Positions 25,253 through 33,779 are shown, numbered from the stretch's first letter. The stretch: 64,000 nt of DNA from Oscillospiraceae bacterium (GCA_009777775.1 WRLE01000009.1:1-64000), one strand, 5' to 3'. Translations and numbers: made by a program. Notes: generated by a model from the sequence alone, not told the origin.

Positions 25253-25402
25253 CTACTTCGTCTCACTGTGTACAGTGTGTTTGCGGCAGAATCTGCAATA
25301 TTTGTTCAAATCGAGCCGGTCTGGTGTGTTTTTCTTATTTTTTGTTGTATTATAGTTTCTTTGTTTGCAATCGTTGCATCTAAGTGTGATTTTTACTCGC
25401 AT
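25253..25402 (-). CDS. rpmG: 50S ribosomal protein L33
   Basis: 49 aa, too short for many ORF cut-offs. Starts [17 protein letters not shown] and ends [14 protein letters not shown]. The two CxxC pairs mark the zinc-binding form of L33. GGAGG lies eight bases before ATG 25402. It is the first gene of the secE-nusG-rplK-rplA operon. Confidence 0.97.
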   Translation of the reverse strand: MRVKITLRCNDCKQRNYNTTKNKKNTPDRLDLNKYCRFCRKHTVHSETK

Positions 25403-25495
25403 TTCGGCGCCTCCTTTATTTTGCCTCCCTGATATTTATTGACAGTTTCGGGTTTTTTAAGCGAAAAATGAACCCGTCTGCCGACAGGTATAGCC

Positions 25496-25525
25496 ATTGT
25501 ACCACAAGGAACTCCAATTGGTCAA
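25496..25525 (-). promoter_or_regulatory. promoter of the rpmG-rplA operon
   Basis: On the minus strand TTGACC (25520-25525) and TACAAT (25496-25501) are separated by 18 bases. The leader to rpmG is about 90 bases and contains a CGGGTT / AACCCG stem. Confidence 0.75.
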
Positions 25526-25576
25526 TGGTTTTAGGAAAAATTTTAATATGTAACTAGGTTGCTTATCGGGTTTTCG

Positions 25577-25605
25577 TTGTATGAATATAAAGAATATGGT
25601 ATACT
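25577..25605 (+). promoter_or_regulatory. promoter of the ABC-2 exporter operon
   Basis: TTGTAT (25577-25582), 17 bases, TATACT (25600-25605). A 5' leader of about 20 bases leads to an AGGAGG before ATG 25631. Confidence 0.75.
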
Positions 25606-25630
25606 TTCACAGCTTAGGAGGTGAGATAAC

Positions 25631-26605
25631 ATGATAAAACTTGAAAATATCAACAAAACATTCCGTGTTGCCAAACGGCAAGGCGGTTTTGCACGCGCTG
25701 TTAAAGCACTCTTTTCCAGGGAATATGAAATTATCCATGCATTGAATAATGTGAGCTTCACCATCAATGACGGCGAAATGGTGGGATACATAGGTCCCAA
25801 CGGAGCGGGAAAAAGCACAACGATTAAAATTATGTGCGGCATATTGACTCCCGATAATGGAATATGTGAAATAGATGGCAGAACACCCTGGCTTGAAAGG
25901 GTTGCCCATGTGCAGCATATCGGCGTTGTCTTTGGTCAACGAAGCCAGCTTTGGTGGGATGTTCCAGTTGTCGATAGTTTTGAACTTATTAAAGATATAT
26001 ATAAAGTGGACAGCTCCCTCTATCAAACCAATTTGGATGAATTAACGGAGCTTCTTGACCTAAGCGAGCTTCTGAAAACCCCGACCCGTAGCCTAAGCTT
26101 AGGACAACGGATGCGCTGCGAAATTGCAGCTTCTTTGCTCCACAGCCCAAAAATACTCTTCCTTGACGAGCCAACAATTGGTCTAGATGCAGTATCGAAA
26201 ATCGCTGTACGCCAATTCATCAAAAAAATCAACGCAGAACGAAAAACCACAGTAATTCTCACCACCCATGATATGCAAGACATCGAAGCATTGACAGAGC
26301 GTATTTTACTAATAGGAAAAGGAAAGATATTGCTAGATGGGAATCTAGCCGAGCTAAAAAAACACTCCTCGGAACGCAAAACATTGATCGTCGAATACAC
26401 GGGAAAAGCTCCAACGATAAGCGAAGGCATGACAGTCAGCGAAGCAAAAGATGGTCGACTTATCATCGTCCTCGACCCAACACAATTGTCTGTTTCCGAA
26501 GCAATATCTCAGCTTGCCGCACAAAGCGATTTAATTGATGTTTCGGTAACAGGTGTGAGCTCAGAGGAAATGGTGGCGGCATTATATGAGGAATATAGTA
26601 TATGA
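25631..26605 (+). CDS. ABC-2 type exporter, ATP-binding subunit (COG4586-like)
   Basis: A 324-aa ATPase. Walker A is GPNGAGKST (about residues 55-63), the signature is SLGQRMRCE, and Walker B is ILFLDEPTIGLD. The N-terminal extension (FRVAKRQGGF, SREYEIIHALNNVSF) and VVFGQRSQLWWDVP are characteristic of COG4586 ATPases, which pair with two ABC2_membrane_6-type permeases. Substrates in this group are poorly known; lipids or drugs are possible. It overlaps the first permease by four bases (ATGA). Confidence 0.92.
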   Translation: MIKLENINKTFRVAKRQGGFARAVKALFSREYEIIHALNNVSFTINDGEMVGYIGPNGAGKSTTIKIMCGILTPDNGICEIDGRTPWLERVAHVQHIGVVFGQRSQLWWDVPVVDSFELIKDIYKVDSSLYQTNLDELTELLDLSELLKTPTRSLSLGQRMRCEIAASLLHSPKILFLDEPTIGLDAVSKIAVRQFIKKINAERKTTVILTTHDMQDIEALTERILLIGKGKILLDGNLAELKKHSSERKTLIVEYTGKAPTISEGMTVSEAKDGRLIIVLDPTQLSVSEAISQLAAQSDLIDVSVTGVSSEEMVAALYEEYSI

Positions 26606-27405
26606 AAAAGTATTTAGCTGTGTTTCGTATCCGATTCATCAATGCACTTCAATATCGAGCAGCTGCCGCAGCTGGTGTTGCAACGCAATTTGCCTGGGGC
26701 TTTCTTGAGATATTCGCCTTTTCAGCTTTTTATCGTGCAAATCCCAATGCCTTTCCCATGGAATTTAGCCATACAGTTTCGTACATATGGCTCCAGCAAG
26801 CCTTCCTTGCTCTCTTTATGATGTGGTTTTGGGAAAGCGACGTAACCGAAGCCATCGAGGGTGGTGCCATTGCATATGAGCTTATCCGCCCGATGGATCT
26901 ATACAAGCGGTGGTTTGCCCAGTCATGCGCCAATAGAAGTGCGAGGGCTTTGCTCCGCTGTGCTCCTATTTTGCTAATCGCTTTTATCGTACCCAAACCA
27001 TATCGGATGGGACTTCCTCCCAGCCTTCCTCAATTTACCATGTTTGTAATATCATCGGCCTTATCCCTTGGTGTGGTGGTAGCAACATCAATGCTTGCTT
27101 ATGTTTCTATATTTTACACTCTTTCTTCCACTGGTATACGCTCCGTTTTCACCACAATTGTTGGATTTTTAGCAGGTGAATATATCCCTATACCATTTTT
27201 TCCACCTTCTATTCGTGCAATAGCCGAACTGCTCCCCTTTGCCGCAATGCAGAATATGCCCCTTAGGATATATAGCGGTAATATAGCAGGCAGAGATGCA
27301 CTGTGGGGACTAGCATTTCAAGTTTTTTGGCTATCCTTGCTTATCGTCCTTGGACGACTGGCAATGAATCGTGCCCTAAAAAGAGTTGTTGTACAGGGAG
27401 GCTGA
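26602..27405 (+). CDS. ABC-2 type exporter permease 1
   Basis: A 267-aa integral membrane protein with about six predicted hydrophobic segments. It contains the GAIAYELIRPMDLYKRWFAQ motif of the ABC2_membrane_6 family. It overlaps the ATPase gene by four bases (ATGA). It would form a heterodimeric channel with the next gene product. Confidence 0.88.
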   Translation: MKKYLAVFRIRFINALQYRAAAAAGVATQFAWGFLEIFAFSAFYRANPNAFPMEFSHTVSYIWLQQAFLALFMMWFWESDVTEAIEGGAIAYELIRPMDLYKRWFAQSCANRSARALLRCAPILLIAFIVPKPYRMGLPPSLPQFTMFVISSALSLGVVVATSMLAYVSIFYTLSSTGIRSVFTTIVGFLAGEYIPIPFFPPSIRAIAELLPFAAMQNMPLRIYSGNIAGRDALWGLAFQVFWLSLLIVLGRLAMNRALKRVVVQGG

Positions 27406-27422
27406 AAGGAGGCGATATAGAT

Positions 27423-28199
27423 ATGCGCCTATACATGAAGTTTTTCTCAATGCATATGAAAAGCCAAATGCAGTATAAGCTGTCTTTTTTCCTTACGATG
27501 ATAGGTCAATTTCTCGTATCCTTTGCAATTTTACTAAGTCTATATTTTATGATGTCCCGATTTAATGTGGTAATGGGATTCACATATGAGCAAGTATTAC
27601 TGTGCTTCGCTTCAGTCTTGATGGGGTATTCATTGGCTGAAATGCTTGGTCGAGGTTTCGACTTGTTTCCTAGAATGCTGGGTAATGGTGAATTCGATCG
27701 AGCTTTAGTTAGGCCCAGAAGTGTCATTACACAGGTTTTAGCTTCTAAAATGGACTTCACCAGGCTCGGTCGAATACTCCAAGCTGCCTTTGTGTTTATA
27801 TATGCTGTGCCAAAAAGCGGAGTTATTTGGACACGGGATAAAATCCTGACGCTGTTTTTAATGGTCATATGTGGCAGCCTTGTGTTTTTCGGACTCTTTA
27901 TTGTCTATGCAGCATTTTCATTTTTCACCGTTGAAGGCTTGGAATTTATGAACATTCTCACAGACGGAGGTCGCGAATTCGGACGTTATCCCTACGCAAT
28001 ATATGGCGAAGGAATTTTGAAATTCCTAACCTATTTCGTCCCCCTTGCCCTTTTTCAATATTATCCCCTGTTATATCTTCTTGACATTGAAAAAAGCAAA
28101 CTATATATGTTCACCCCGCTACTATCATTAATATTCCTACTACCAGCATATGCATTCTTCCAATACGGGGTAAGAAAATATAAATCAACAGGCTCGTGA
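27423..28199 (+). CDS. ABC-2 type exporter permease 2
   Basis: A 258-aa membrane protein with six hydrophobic segments and the GEFDRALVRPRSV motif that parallels permease 1. ATG 27423 follows AGGAGG with ten bases of spacing; the frame is open into the previous gene without support. A strong terminator about 115 bases after the stop ends the operon. Confidence 0.88.
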   Translation: MRLYMKFFSMHMKSQMQYKLSFFLTMIGQFLVSFAILLSLYFMMSRFNVVMGFTYEQVLLCFASVLMGYSLAEMLGRGFDLFPRMLGNGEFDRALVRPRSVITQVLASKMDFTRLGRILQAAFVFIYAVPKSGVIWTRDKILTLFLMVICGSLVFFGLFIVYAAFSFFTVEGLEFMNILTDGGREFGRYPYAIYGEGILKFLTYFVPLALFQYYPLLYLLDIEKSKLYMFTPLLSLIFLLPAYAFFQYGVRKYKSTGS

Positions 28200-28313
28200 T
28201 TACATAAACATTGTCCCCTATGTAACACAAATGGGCTTACTTGCTGTACTTATTCGCTGTATGAGAATAGTAATATAGCTATACAAATTACTAGACAGTA
28301 AATATATCAAATA

Positions 28314-28354
28314 AACCCCTCAAGCATTGCCGTACACTGCTTGAGGGGTTTTTT
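28314..28354 (+). terminator. intrinsic terminator of the ABC-2 operon
   Basis: A 13-bp stem (AACCCCTCAAGCA and its complement) with an 11-base loop is followed by TTTTTT. The rest of 28200-28503 is AT-rich intergenic DNA with the next promoter. Confidence 0.9.
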
Positions 28355-28457
28355 CTTTGCTAAAATATGTAGTAGAACACTTTTAAGTCCAAGTTCATTA
28401 CAAATAGAGCTATGAAATTAGTTGACATAAATACTTAAATGAATTATTATGAACATA

Positions 28458-28486
28458 TTGACCGTTTTAGTTATTATATTCATAAT
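28458..28486 (+). promoter_or_regulatory. promoter and possible operator of the TetR/ABC operon
   Basis: TTGACC (28458-28463), 17 bases, CATAAT (28481-28486), then AGGAGG before ATG 28504. TATGAA at about 28449 and TTCATA at about 28479 are inverted halves flanking the -35 region and could be a TetR operator. Confidence 0.55.
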
Positions 28487-28503
28487 AGTTAGGAGGTGCT
28501 TAT

Positions 28504-29085
28504 ATGCCTCGTGCATTGACTGAGCAAGAAAAAAGACAACAGTATATACGATTCCTTAATAAAGGCAAAGAAATTGTATTCTCACTAGGCATTAAAAAAA
28601 CAAGCATTGATGATATAACTAAATCTGTTGGTATAGCAAAAGGCTCATTTTATCAATATTTTGAGTCAAAGGAAGTGTTCATGCTTGCCATAATTATGGA
28701 AGTGCATCAGATAATCTTCAATCTAGCTGAGCAACAAATTAATGTAAATGGTGATTTGAAAAATAGTATACGCACTTTTCTATTAAATTTATATAAAACT
28801 CCTGAGTTGATGTTTTTATCTAAGTATAACGATGAAATTAATACGTTAATTAGCAACCTTGAAGACTCCCACATACTTAAAGCGAAACAATTTGAAGCAA
28901 GTTTGTTTAAAAAAATAGCTGAAACCTGCGAAATCGAGCTTACCAATATGGATATAAGTGTTGTTAGTAATCTAATTCATACATTGTATCTTATAAATAA
29001 CAGTGAGCTTATAGAATTAGAAGCATTACAGCAAACCTGTGAGCTAATAATTGACGCTTTATTATCATATGTTTTCGGAGGATAA
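28504..29085 (+). CDS. TetR-family transcriptional regulator
   Basis: A 193-aa repressor. The N-terminal HTH (residues ~15-60) reads IKKTSIDDITKSVGIAKGSFYQYFESKEVFM, a typical TetR DNA-binding unit in which the recognition helix contains GSFYQYF. The C-terminal ligand domain is not assignable. It is nine bases upstream of an ABC ATPase and so probably controls its own export operon. This operon is visibly more AT-rich than the preceding ABC-2 genes, which hints at transfer. Confidence 0.88.
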   Translation: MPRALTEQEKRQQYIRFLNKGKEIVFSLGIKKTSIDDITKSVGIAKGSFYQYFESKEVFMLAIIMEVHQIIFNLAEQQINVNGDLKNSIRTFLLNLYKTPELMFLSKYNDEINTLISNLEDSHILKAKQFEASLFKKIAETCEIELTNMDISVVSNLIHTLYLINNSELIELEALQQTCELIIDALLSYVFGG

Positions 29086-29094
29086 GAGGAAAAA

Positions 29095-29799
29095 ATGAGT
29101 TTGTTTACAATCACAGGATTGACTAAAGAATATGGTGAAGGTGGCGCAAAAGTTACTGCATTAAACAACATTAATTTAGTTATTCAACAAGGAAAATTTA
29201 TTGTCATCACGGGAGCAAGTGGTTCTGGAAAGTCAACACTTCTCAATATGCTAGGTTGTATGGACAGACCAACTTTCGGTAGTATATTATTTGAAGAAAC
29301 AGACATCACTACCTTTAGCAGAAAGCAAATGACATCATTTCGTAGCGAAAACATTGGATTTGTATTCCAAAGTTATAATTTACTACCTGATTTAAATGCT
29401 CTAGAAAATGTAGAATTATCTACTGAACTCGCGAAATTATCTCGTAGTGAAGGGATTAGGGCATTGAGCGTTGTTGGTCTTGGGAATCGAATGTACCACT
29501 ATCCTGCTGAACTCTCTGGCGGAGAACAACAGCGGGTTTCTATAGCTAGAGCAATAGCAAAGAACCCTAGAGTGCTACTTGCTGACGAACCTACAGGTGC
29601 TCTAGATTTCAATACTGGTATAATGGTGCTGGAAGTCCTAAAACAAATACACTTAGAGCAAAAGACTTCCATATTGCTTATAACACATAATCAAGAAATT
29701 GCTAAAATTGCTGATATTGTAATCAGTCTACGGAGTGGTGAAATAGTTGGTGTTTACGAAAACGACACCCCCCTACCACCATCGGAGGTAATATGGTGA
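29095..29799 (+). CDS. ABC transporter ATPase, MacB/LolD-like
   Basis: A 234-aa ATPase with Walker [10 protein letters not shown] (residues 40-48), an [14 protein letters not shown] signature and [11 protein letters not shown] Walker B. The short length and the downstream FtsX-type permease place it with MacB/LolD/BceA-type systems, which expel peptides or respond to antimicrobial peptides. It overlaps the permease gene by seven bases. Confidence 0.9.
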   Translation: MSLFTITGLTKEYGEGGAKVTALNNINLVIQQGKFIVITGASGSGKSTLLNMLGCMDRPTFGSILFEETDITTFSRKQMTSFRSENIGFVFQSYNLLPDLNALENVELSTELAKLSRSEGIRALSVVGLGNRMYHYPAELSGGEQQRVSIARAIAKNPRVLLADEPTGALDFNTGIMVLEVLKQIHLEQKTSILLITHNQEIAKIADIVISLRSGEIVGVYENDTPLPPSEVIW

Positions 29800-32015
29800 A
29801 GAATACCACAATATGTTTACTCTTTGCTAAGGTAAAATCAAATATTCCACAAATTATTGGGCTTGTATTTCTTATACTAATCGGAGTATCGTTTTACATC
29901 ACTCTTTTTTCGATTGTTGACAGATATGAGGAGACAGCAGAACAATATTTCAATGATCATTCATATGCAGACCTAACTCTGTACGGTTTATTTAACAAAG
30001 AAAGTATCGACCAATTGATGGAGTTAGATGGAATCAAATTGGCTCAAGGACGATTCGTATACGATTATCGTGAAAATGAGAGAGTTTACAGAGCTATTTC
30101 TTTAACAAATATTATTAACACTCCCTATATATATGAAGGTAGATTCCCAAGTAATGATACAGAAATTCTTATTTTAAAACGAAGTGCAACAGCAATGAGT
30201 CTAGCTTTGGATGATACGATTATCATTGATGGGAAGCAACTTACTATTACGGGACTTGTTGCGTCTCCCGAATACATTTATTTAGTTCAAAATGAACGTA
30301 ATATGATGGCTAGTGCAAACACTTTCGCTGTTATATATGTTTATGAAACTTTTTTTCAATCAAATTATAATGAAATTGTCATTCTTACAGAACCGGATTA
30401 TATAGAAATCACAAAAGAGATTGTTGAATTTCCTGGAGTTATTAGATCCATATCCCGTAACGAACAAATTAATCACGATTTATATCGTGATGATATGGGG
30501 CAGATACGAAGTTTCGCAGTTATTTTTCCATTAGTCTTCGCTATCTTAATTTCAATAGTTATATATGTCATGTTGTCTCGGATGATTCAAAAAGACAGGA
30601 AAGAAATTGGGATAATGAAAGCACTTGGTGTTTCTCATAGCAAAATTATTACTATATATTTAACTCAATTTACCATTGCAGCACTAGTGGGAGCTGTTTT
30701 AGGAGGCATTGGTTCTGTATTTTTATGCGATATTATTATAGATATATTATCATCTATGTTCGAAGTACCTACTTTAGGTTACGCTTTTTATCCAACCTAT
30801 TGGTTTGTAGCAATTTGCATTTCATTAATAATATGTGTTACATCGGGATTAATAGCACTAGTATCGATTCTTCCACTTTTACCTGCTATCGCTTTACGAC
30901 CAAAAGTACCAAAAAACAATGGGCGTATACTTTTAGAGCGTATAAGTTTTATTTGGCAACAGTTATCTTTTAACACAAGATACTCACTAAAAACCTCTCT
31001 CCGTAATAAAAGTCGCTTTTTTGCAATTGTATTGGGGATGTGCGGCTCATGTGCATTGCTTGTTTTTTCACTAGGGTTTAATGATTCTGTTTTCGACACA
31101 CAAGATAAGTACTTCAAAAATTTTGCTAATTTTGATGTCGCAATAAGCTTTGACCCAATTGCTAGAACCATGTCTCATCCTGCATTGGATTATTTTGATG
31201 AATTTGATAAGGTATTAGCTACTCCTGTCGAAATGTTTGGTTCACGTTACATCCTTTTTGTCGTTGAGAGTGACTTTGATATGCTTTATATCCCTCACGA
31301 AGCTTTAGACAAAGGAATAGTAATACCAGAATACTTTGCATCAGAATGGCAAGTAGCTGTCGGAGATATAGTAAGAATTAATGACATCGATGTAGTAATA
31401 TCCGCAATAATGCCGCAGTATCTTGGACTGCGGCTAATTACCGGTGTTGACTATATATATAACTATTCAGATGCATTTGCATTATTTTATAACACAATAT
31501 ATGGTAGGAGCAATGATTTAGTTTCATTAAGCAATCAATTAAGTAACAACAAAATTGAATTCTCAACAATTGATGATGACAGAACAAGCTTTGATTCAGT
31601 TTTAATGAGTACTTCGGTACTCATATGGTTTATGATTTTTTGTGCAGTCGTTTTAGGGTTTACTGTTTTATACTCAGTGGGCTTAATCAACTTGTCCGCA
31701 AGGGAGTACGAGTATATGTTTATGGGTGTAATGGGGTATCCACTCTCAAAGATATTGTTAGCACACATTAAAGAAACAATATTACAGCTTATAATTGCAA
31801 TTCCTATTGGGTTCATATTAAGTAATATTCTATTAGAAAGTATTAAATACGAATTCTCAAGTGACAATTTTGTGATATCATCAGCCATATTTCCAAAGAG
31901 TTATATGCTATCGACAATAATCCTTATCACAGTAACAATATTTATGGTATTCGTCACCTCACAACATATCAAAAAATTAGATATTGTTGAATGCCTAAAA
32001 GGACAAGATGCATAA
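29793..32015 (+). CDS. FtsX-family ABC permease
   Basis: A 740-aa membrane protein. One hydrophobic segment lies near residue 25, followed by a large extracytoplasmic region, then three segments near 245-350 that include the FtsX-type sequence KDRKEIGIMKALGVSHSKI. A second copy of this layout follows (segment near 410, then three near 610-730). It is the partner of the upstream ATPase. Substrate is unknown; peptide export or resistance is plausible. Start is GTG? no: ATG 29793 overlaps the ATPase stop. Confidence 0.87.
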   Translation: MVKNTTICLLFAKVKSNIPQIIGLVFLILIGVSFYITLFSIVDRYEETAEQYFNDHSYADLTLYGLFNKESIDQLMELDGIKLAQGRFVYDYRENERVYRAISLTNIINTPYIYEGRFPSNDTEILILKRSATAMSLALDDTIIIDGKQLTITGLVASPEYIYLVQNERNMMASANTFAVIYVYETFFQSNYNEIVILTEPDYIEITKEIVEFPGVIRSISRNEQINHDLYRDDMGQIRSFAVIFPLVFAILISIVIYVMLSRMIQKDRKEIGIMKALGVSHSKIITIYLTQFTIAALVGAVLGGIGSVFLCDIIIDILSSMFEVPTLGYAFYPTYWFVAICISLIICVTSGLIALVSILPLLPAIALRPKVPKNNGRILLERISFIWQQLSFNTRYSLKTSLRNKSRFFAIVLGMCGSCALLVFSLGFNDSVFDTQDKYFKNFANFDVAISFDPIARTMSHPALDYFDEFDKVLATPVEMFGSRYILFVVESDFDMLYIPHEALDKGIVIPEYFASEWQVAVGDIVRINDIDVVISAIMPQYLGLRLITGVDYIYNYSDAFALFYNTIYGRSNDLVSLSNQLSNNKIEFSTIDDDRTSFDSVLMSTSVLIWFMIFCAVVLGFTVLYSVGLINLSAREYEYMFMGVMGYPLSKILLAHIKETILQLIIAIPIGFILSNILLESIKYEFSSDNFVISSAIFPKSYMLSTIILITVTIFMVFVTSQHIKKLDIVECLKGQDA

Positions 32016-32551
32016 AGCTATATAGTTAGTCACAATACGATTTTTCAGTAAAAATACCTATCGCTCATTTGCGTCCTCTCTATTGAATTTCCATCCTTTT
32101 GTTATCAAAGAAGGGGGAGATAACGAGTCGGTCTTTTTTTGTTGCTTGCTATATCAATACTCAATGATGAAGTTTTTATCTAAAACTATGACAGTAACAT
32201 CATTTATGATAATGTTTTTATACTTTTCGGGTATTGGTATAGCTCCATTTATAGGCTTTGCATTGAATTCATATGCTTGCATTTTCTAATTCCTTTAATA
32301 CCGCTGGACATAAACTATATGGTTATTTTCATATAATAAACTGAACGTCTATCGACATCGGTAGCATATTCATTTTATAGTAATATATTAATCTCGTCAA
32401 TACAAACTTCCGCCAATGTGATTAACTTGTGATAATGTCACCCCTATATAAATTTTTGAAAACAACAAAAAAAGCATCGCTAACTATCTGGTCCGCGTTG
32501 CTGTTTGTTTTTAATTTTGTTATTTGCACTGTTATTTCGCTGGCTAACCCA
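32016..32551. other. intergenic region with decayed toxin-antitoxin remnant
   Basis: A 68-codon plus-strand frame (32083-32289) with a hydrophobic C-terminal half is open, but it lacks an SD and is not counted as a gene. At about 32318-32400 the DNA resembles the 3' part of the toxin modules described below (GGTTATTTTC, then TCGACATCGGTAGC, then ATCTCGTCAA). It keeps the leftward promoter TTGACG (32395-32400) - 17 bases - TAAAAT (32372-32377). The first unit of the tandem duplication begins at 32391. Confidence 0.45.
32466..32503 (-). terminator. terminator of the 148-aa gene, unit A
   Basis: On the minus strand AGCAACGC and GCGATGCT form an eight-base stem with one mismatch, followed by a run of T. 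Unit B has the same at 33694-33732. Confidence 0.65.
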
Positions 32552-32998
32552 TTAGGCTGCCATAGACAGATTTTGCAATAATTGCATTTGCATGGGGATG
32601 CTGCTTCCGTCTTCGATGGCTCTGTAGTAGTCCATTGCCATTTCGTATACATAAGCATTGCGATTTACGCTGTTGTCTTTAGCTAGCCTTTTCAGGTATG
32701 CGCCAATGCCGATGCCCATTTCTTGTGCTTCGCAGAGTCCCGTGATTTCTGCAGCATTCATTTCTCTGATTGCACTGATGCGCTCCTGTAGCCAATCGCT
32801 GATGCGTTCGATTAAGCTCCCGCTCTTTTTATTGTTTAGTGTCATTACATTGTATGTCATATTTTTCATCCTTTCGTTGTCATTTATTAATGTTAAAGTG
32901 TTGTAGTTGGTAATCGTTGCCATAGTATTCATCCTTTCGTTTTTTATATTATGTTTTAAAGTCTTGTTATTTTTAATTTTCGTATCCAAATTGTACAT
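32552..32998 (-). CDS. uncharacterised 148-aa protein, copy A
   Basis: I do not recognise the family. The C-terminal ~100 residues (SLIERISDWLQERI, GLCEAQEMGIGIGAYLKRLAKD, YEMAMDYYRAIEDGSSIP) are predicted helical with no signal peptide. The N-terminal 47 residues are low-complexity and Asn/Thr-rich. The gene has three repeats of a GAAAGGATG motif, each an SD overlapping an ATG; they precede Met1, Met26 and Met47, so initiation at 26 or 47 is possible. It is transcribed from its own promoter (33098-33126) and is convergent with no other gene. Its near-identical copy is at 33780-34226. Any link to the adjacent toxin-like module is inferred from position only. Confidence 0.65.
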   Translation of the reverse strand: MYNLDTKIKNNKTLKHNIKNERMNTMATITNYNTLTLINDNERMKNMTYNVMTLNNKKSGSLIERISDWLQERISAIREMNAAEITGLCEAQEMGIGIGAYLKRLAKDNSVNRNAYVYEMAMDYYRAIEDGSSIPMQMQLLQNLSMAA

Positions 32999-33097
32999 CC
33001 TTTCATTGTCAGTTGTTGTCTAACACGGCTAATTAGCTTCGCCGTTCTTATTGTGTATCGCTAGCATCTAGCGTCCTTTATTGCTAACTCTATTAGT

Positions 33098-33126
33098 AAT
33101 ATACCACCATCAATTATGTTTGTCAA
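33098..33126 (-). promoter_or_regulatory. promoter of the 148-aa gene, unit A
   Basis: TTGACA (33121-33126), 17 bases, TATATT (33098-33103) on the minus strand, with A/T tracts upstream. The ~90-base leader contains two hairpins (CGCTAG-ATG-CTAGCG and ACGGC...GCCGT). Confidence 0.8.
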
Positions 33127-33221
33127 TAGTTTTTTTCAACTTTTTTAATTTTTTTTTGCAAACTTTTCAAAAAATAGCAATTGTAGAATAAAAAGTCAAC
33201 TACTTAAATAGCAATTAAGAG

Positions 33222-33270
33222 AGCCATTAGATAATTCAAACTGTTTTAACAGTTATCCAATCTAATGGCA
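33222..33270. other. long inverted repeat between divergent promoters, unit A
   Basis: GCCATTAGAT and ATCTAATGGC form the outer stem, and AACTGT / ACAGTT an inner hairpin. It lies between the leftward promoter of the 148-aa gene and the rightward toxin promoter, and is repeated in unit B at about 34450-34498. It could be an operator, an insulating hairpin, or an RNA of its own. Confidence 0.6.
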
Positions 33271-33305
33271 TCTATATCGACCCAATGTGTTTATGTCAAT
33301 GTGTA

Positions 33306-33334
33306 TTGACAGCATACTTATCACACACTAAAAT
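33306..33334 (+). promoter_or_regulatory. promoter of the toxin-like peptide, unit A
   Basis: TTGACA (33306-33311), 17 bases, TAAAAT (33329-33334). The predicted transcript would start near 33340 with GGCGTTGCC. Confidence 0.8.
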
Positions 33335-33399
33335 AAAAAGGCGTTGCCATAACGGTATGCGGTTAGCTGAATCCCTAGAGTGTAACTACGAAAGGGGGG

Positions 33400-33492
33400 A
33401 TGCTGTTGTCACTGTACGAAATCCTGTCACTAATACTCGCAGCAATTGCGATTTATGTCACATGGAAGTCCAGCAAGGACAATAGAAAATAA
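33400..33492 (+). CDS. putative type I toxin, 30-aa hydrophobic peptide, copy A
   Basis: A 30-aa peptide, MLLSLYEILSLILAAIAIYV then TWKSSKDNRK: one membrane span and a basic, polar tail. It resembles small membrane toxins of the holin-like/Fst/TxpA class; the (S)LYE start and Lys-rich tail fit that group. ATG 33400 directly abuts a GGGGGG run; TTG 33406 (28 aa) has better SD spacing. The stop lies in the left arm of a bidirectional terminator. Copy B differs at one residue (Leu for Ile). A one-base difference in the G-run shifts a longer upstream frame, but the peptide frame is kept in both copies, which supports it as the real gene. Confidence 0.65.
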   Translation: MLLSLYEILSLILAAIAIYVTWKSSKDNRK

Positions 33493-33565
33493 CCGCTCAA
33501 GCCACAAACTGTGCGGTTATTTTCGCATAAACTGTAGGCTGACCGCTTATCGGCAACGCCTTTAT
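33485..33565 (-). ncRNA. putative antisense RNA antitoxin, unit A
   Basis: A leftward promoter, TTGACG (33595-33600) - 17 bases - TACAAT (33572-33577), faces the toxin gene. A short RNA would run from about 33565 to the 11-bp perfect stem AAAATAACCGC / GCGGTTATTTT (33486-33496 and 33513-33523), which has A/T tracts on both sides and can stop both transcripts. The RNA begins with nearly the same bases as the toxin mRNA because GGCGTTGCC (33340) and GCGGTTAGC (33359) recur inverted at 33552-33560 and 33538-33546. Confidence 0.6.
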
Positions 33566-33693
33566 ATTTTCATTGTACCGTAATTATCGAATCTCGTCAA
33601 TACAAACTTCCGCCAATGTGATTAACTTGTGATAATGTCAGGATGTAGAATAACGTCAGAAAATGTCACCCCTATATAAATTTTTGAAAACAA

Positions 33694-33732
33694 CAAAAAA
33701 AAGCATCGCTGACTATCTGGTCTGCGTTGCTG
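33694..33732 (-). terminator. terminator of the 148-aa gene, unit B
   Basis: Same stem as in unit A (AGCAACGC / GCGATGCT on the minus strand) with a slightly longer T run. Confidence 0.65.
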
Positions 33733-33779
33733 TTTGTTTTTATTTTGTTATTTGCACTGTTATTTCGCTGGCTTACCCA

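Larger units (their letters stand above)
32391..33590. repeat. tandem duplication, unit A
   Basis: A 1200-base unit followed immediately by a second copy at 33591-34816. Each unit starts at ATCTCGTCAATACAAAC and holds a terminator, a minus-strand 148-codon gene, its promoter, and a plus-strand toxin-like peptide with its own signals. Unit A lacks 28 bases present in B between two ATGTCA direct repeats. Identity is high by eye, with scattered substitutions. Confidence 0.95.

Noticed and set aside
28314-28354. Possible attenuator before the TetR gene
   Set aside because: It has a classic terminator stem with T run located well downstream of the ABC-2 stop and upstream of the next promoter.
32083-32289. 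68-codon plus-strand frame with a hydrophobic end
   Set aside because: No SD, an AT-rich region and no similarity to the 30-aa peptide; kept only as part of the decayed-module note.
33285-33485. 66-codon frame (starting MCLCQC) upstream of the toxin-like peptide
   Set aside because: Its frame differs between the two duplicate units because of one base in a G-run, whereas the 30-aa peptide frame is kept in both.
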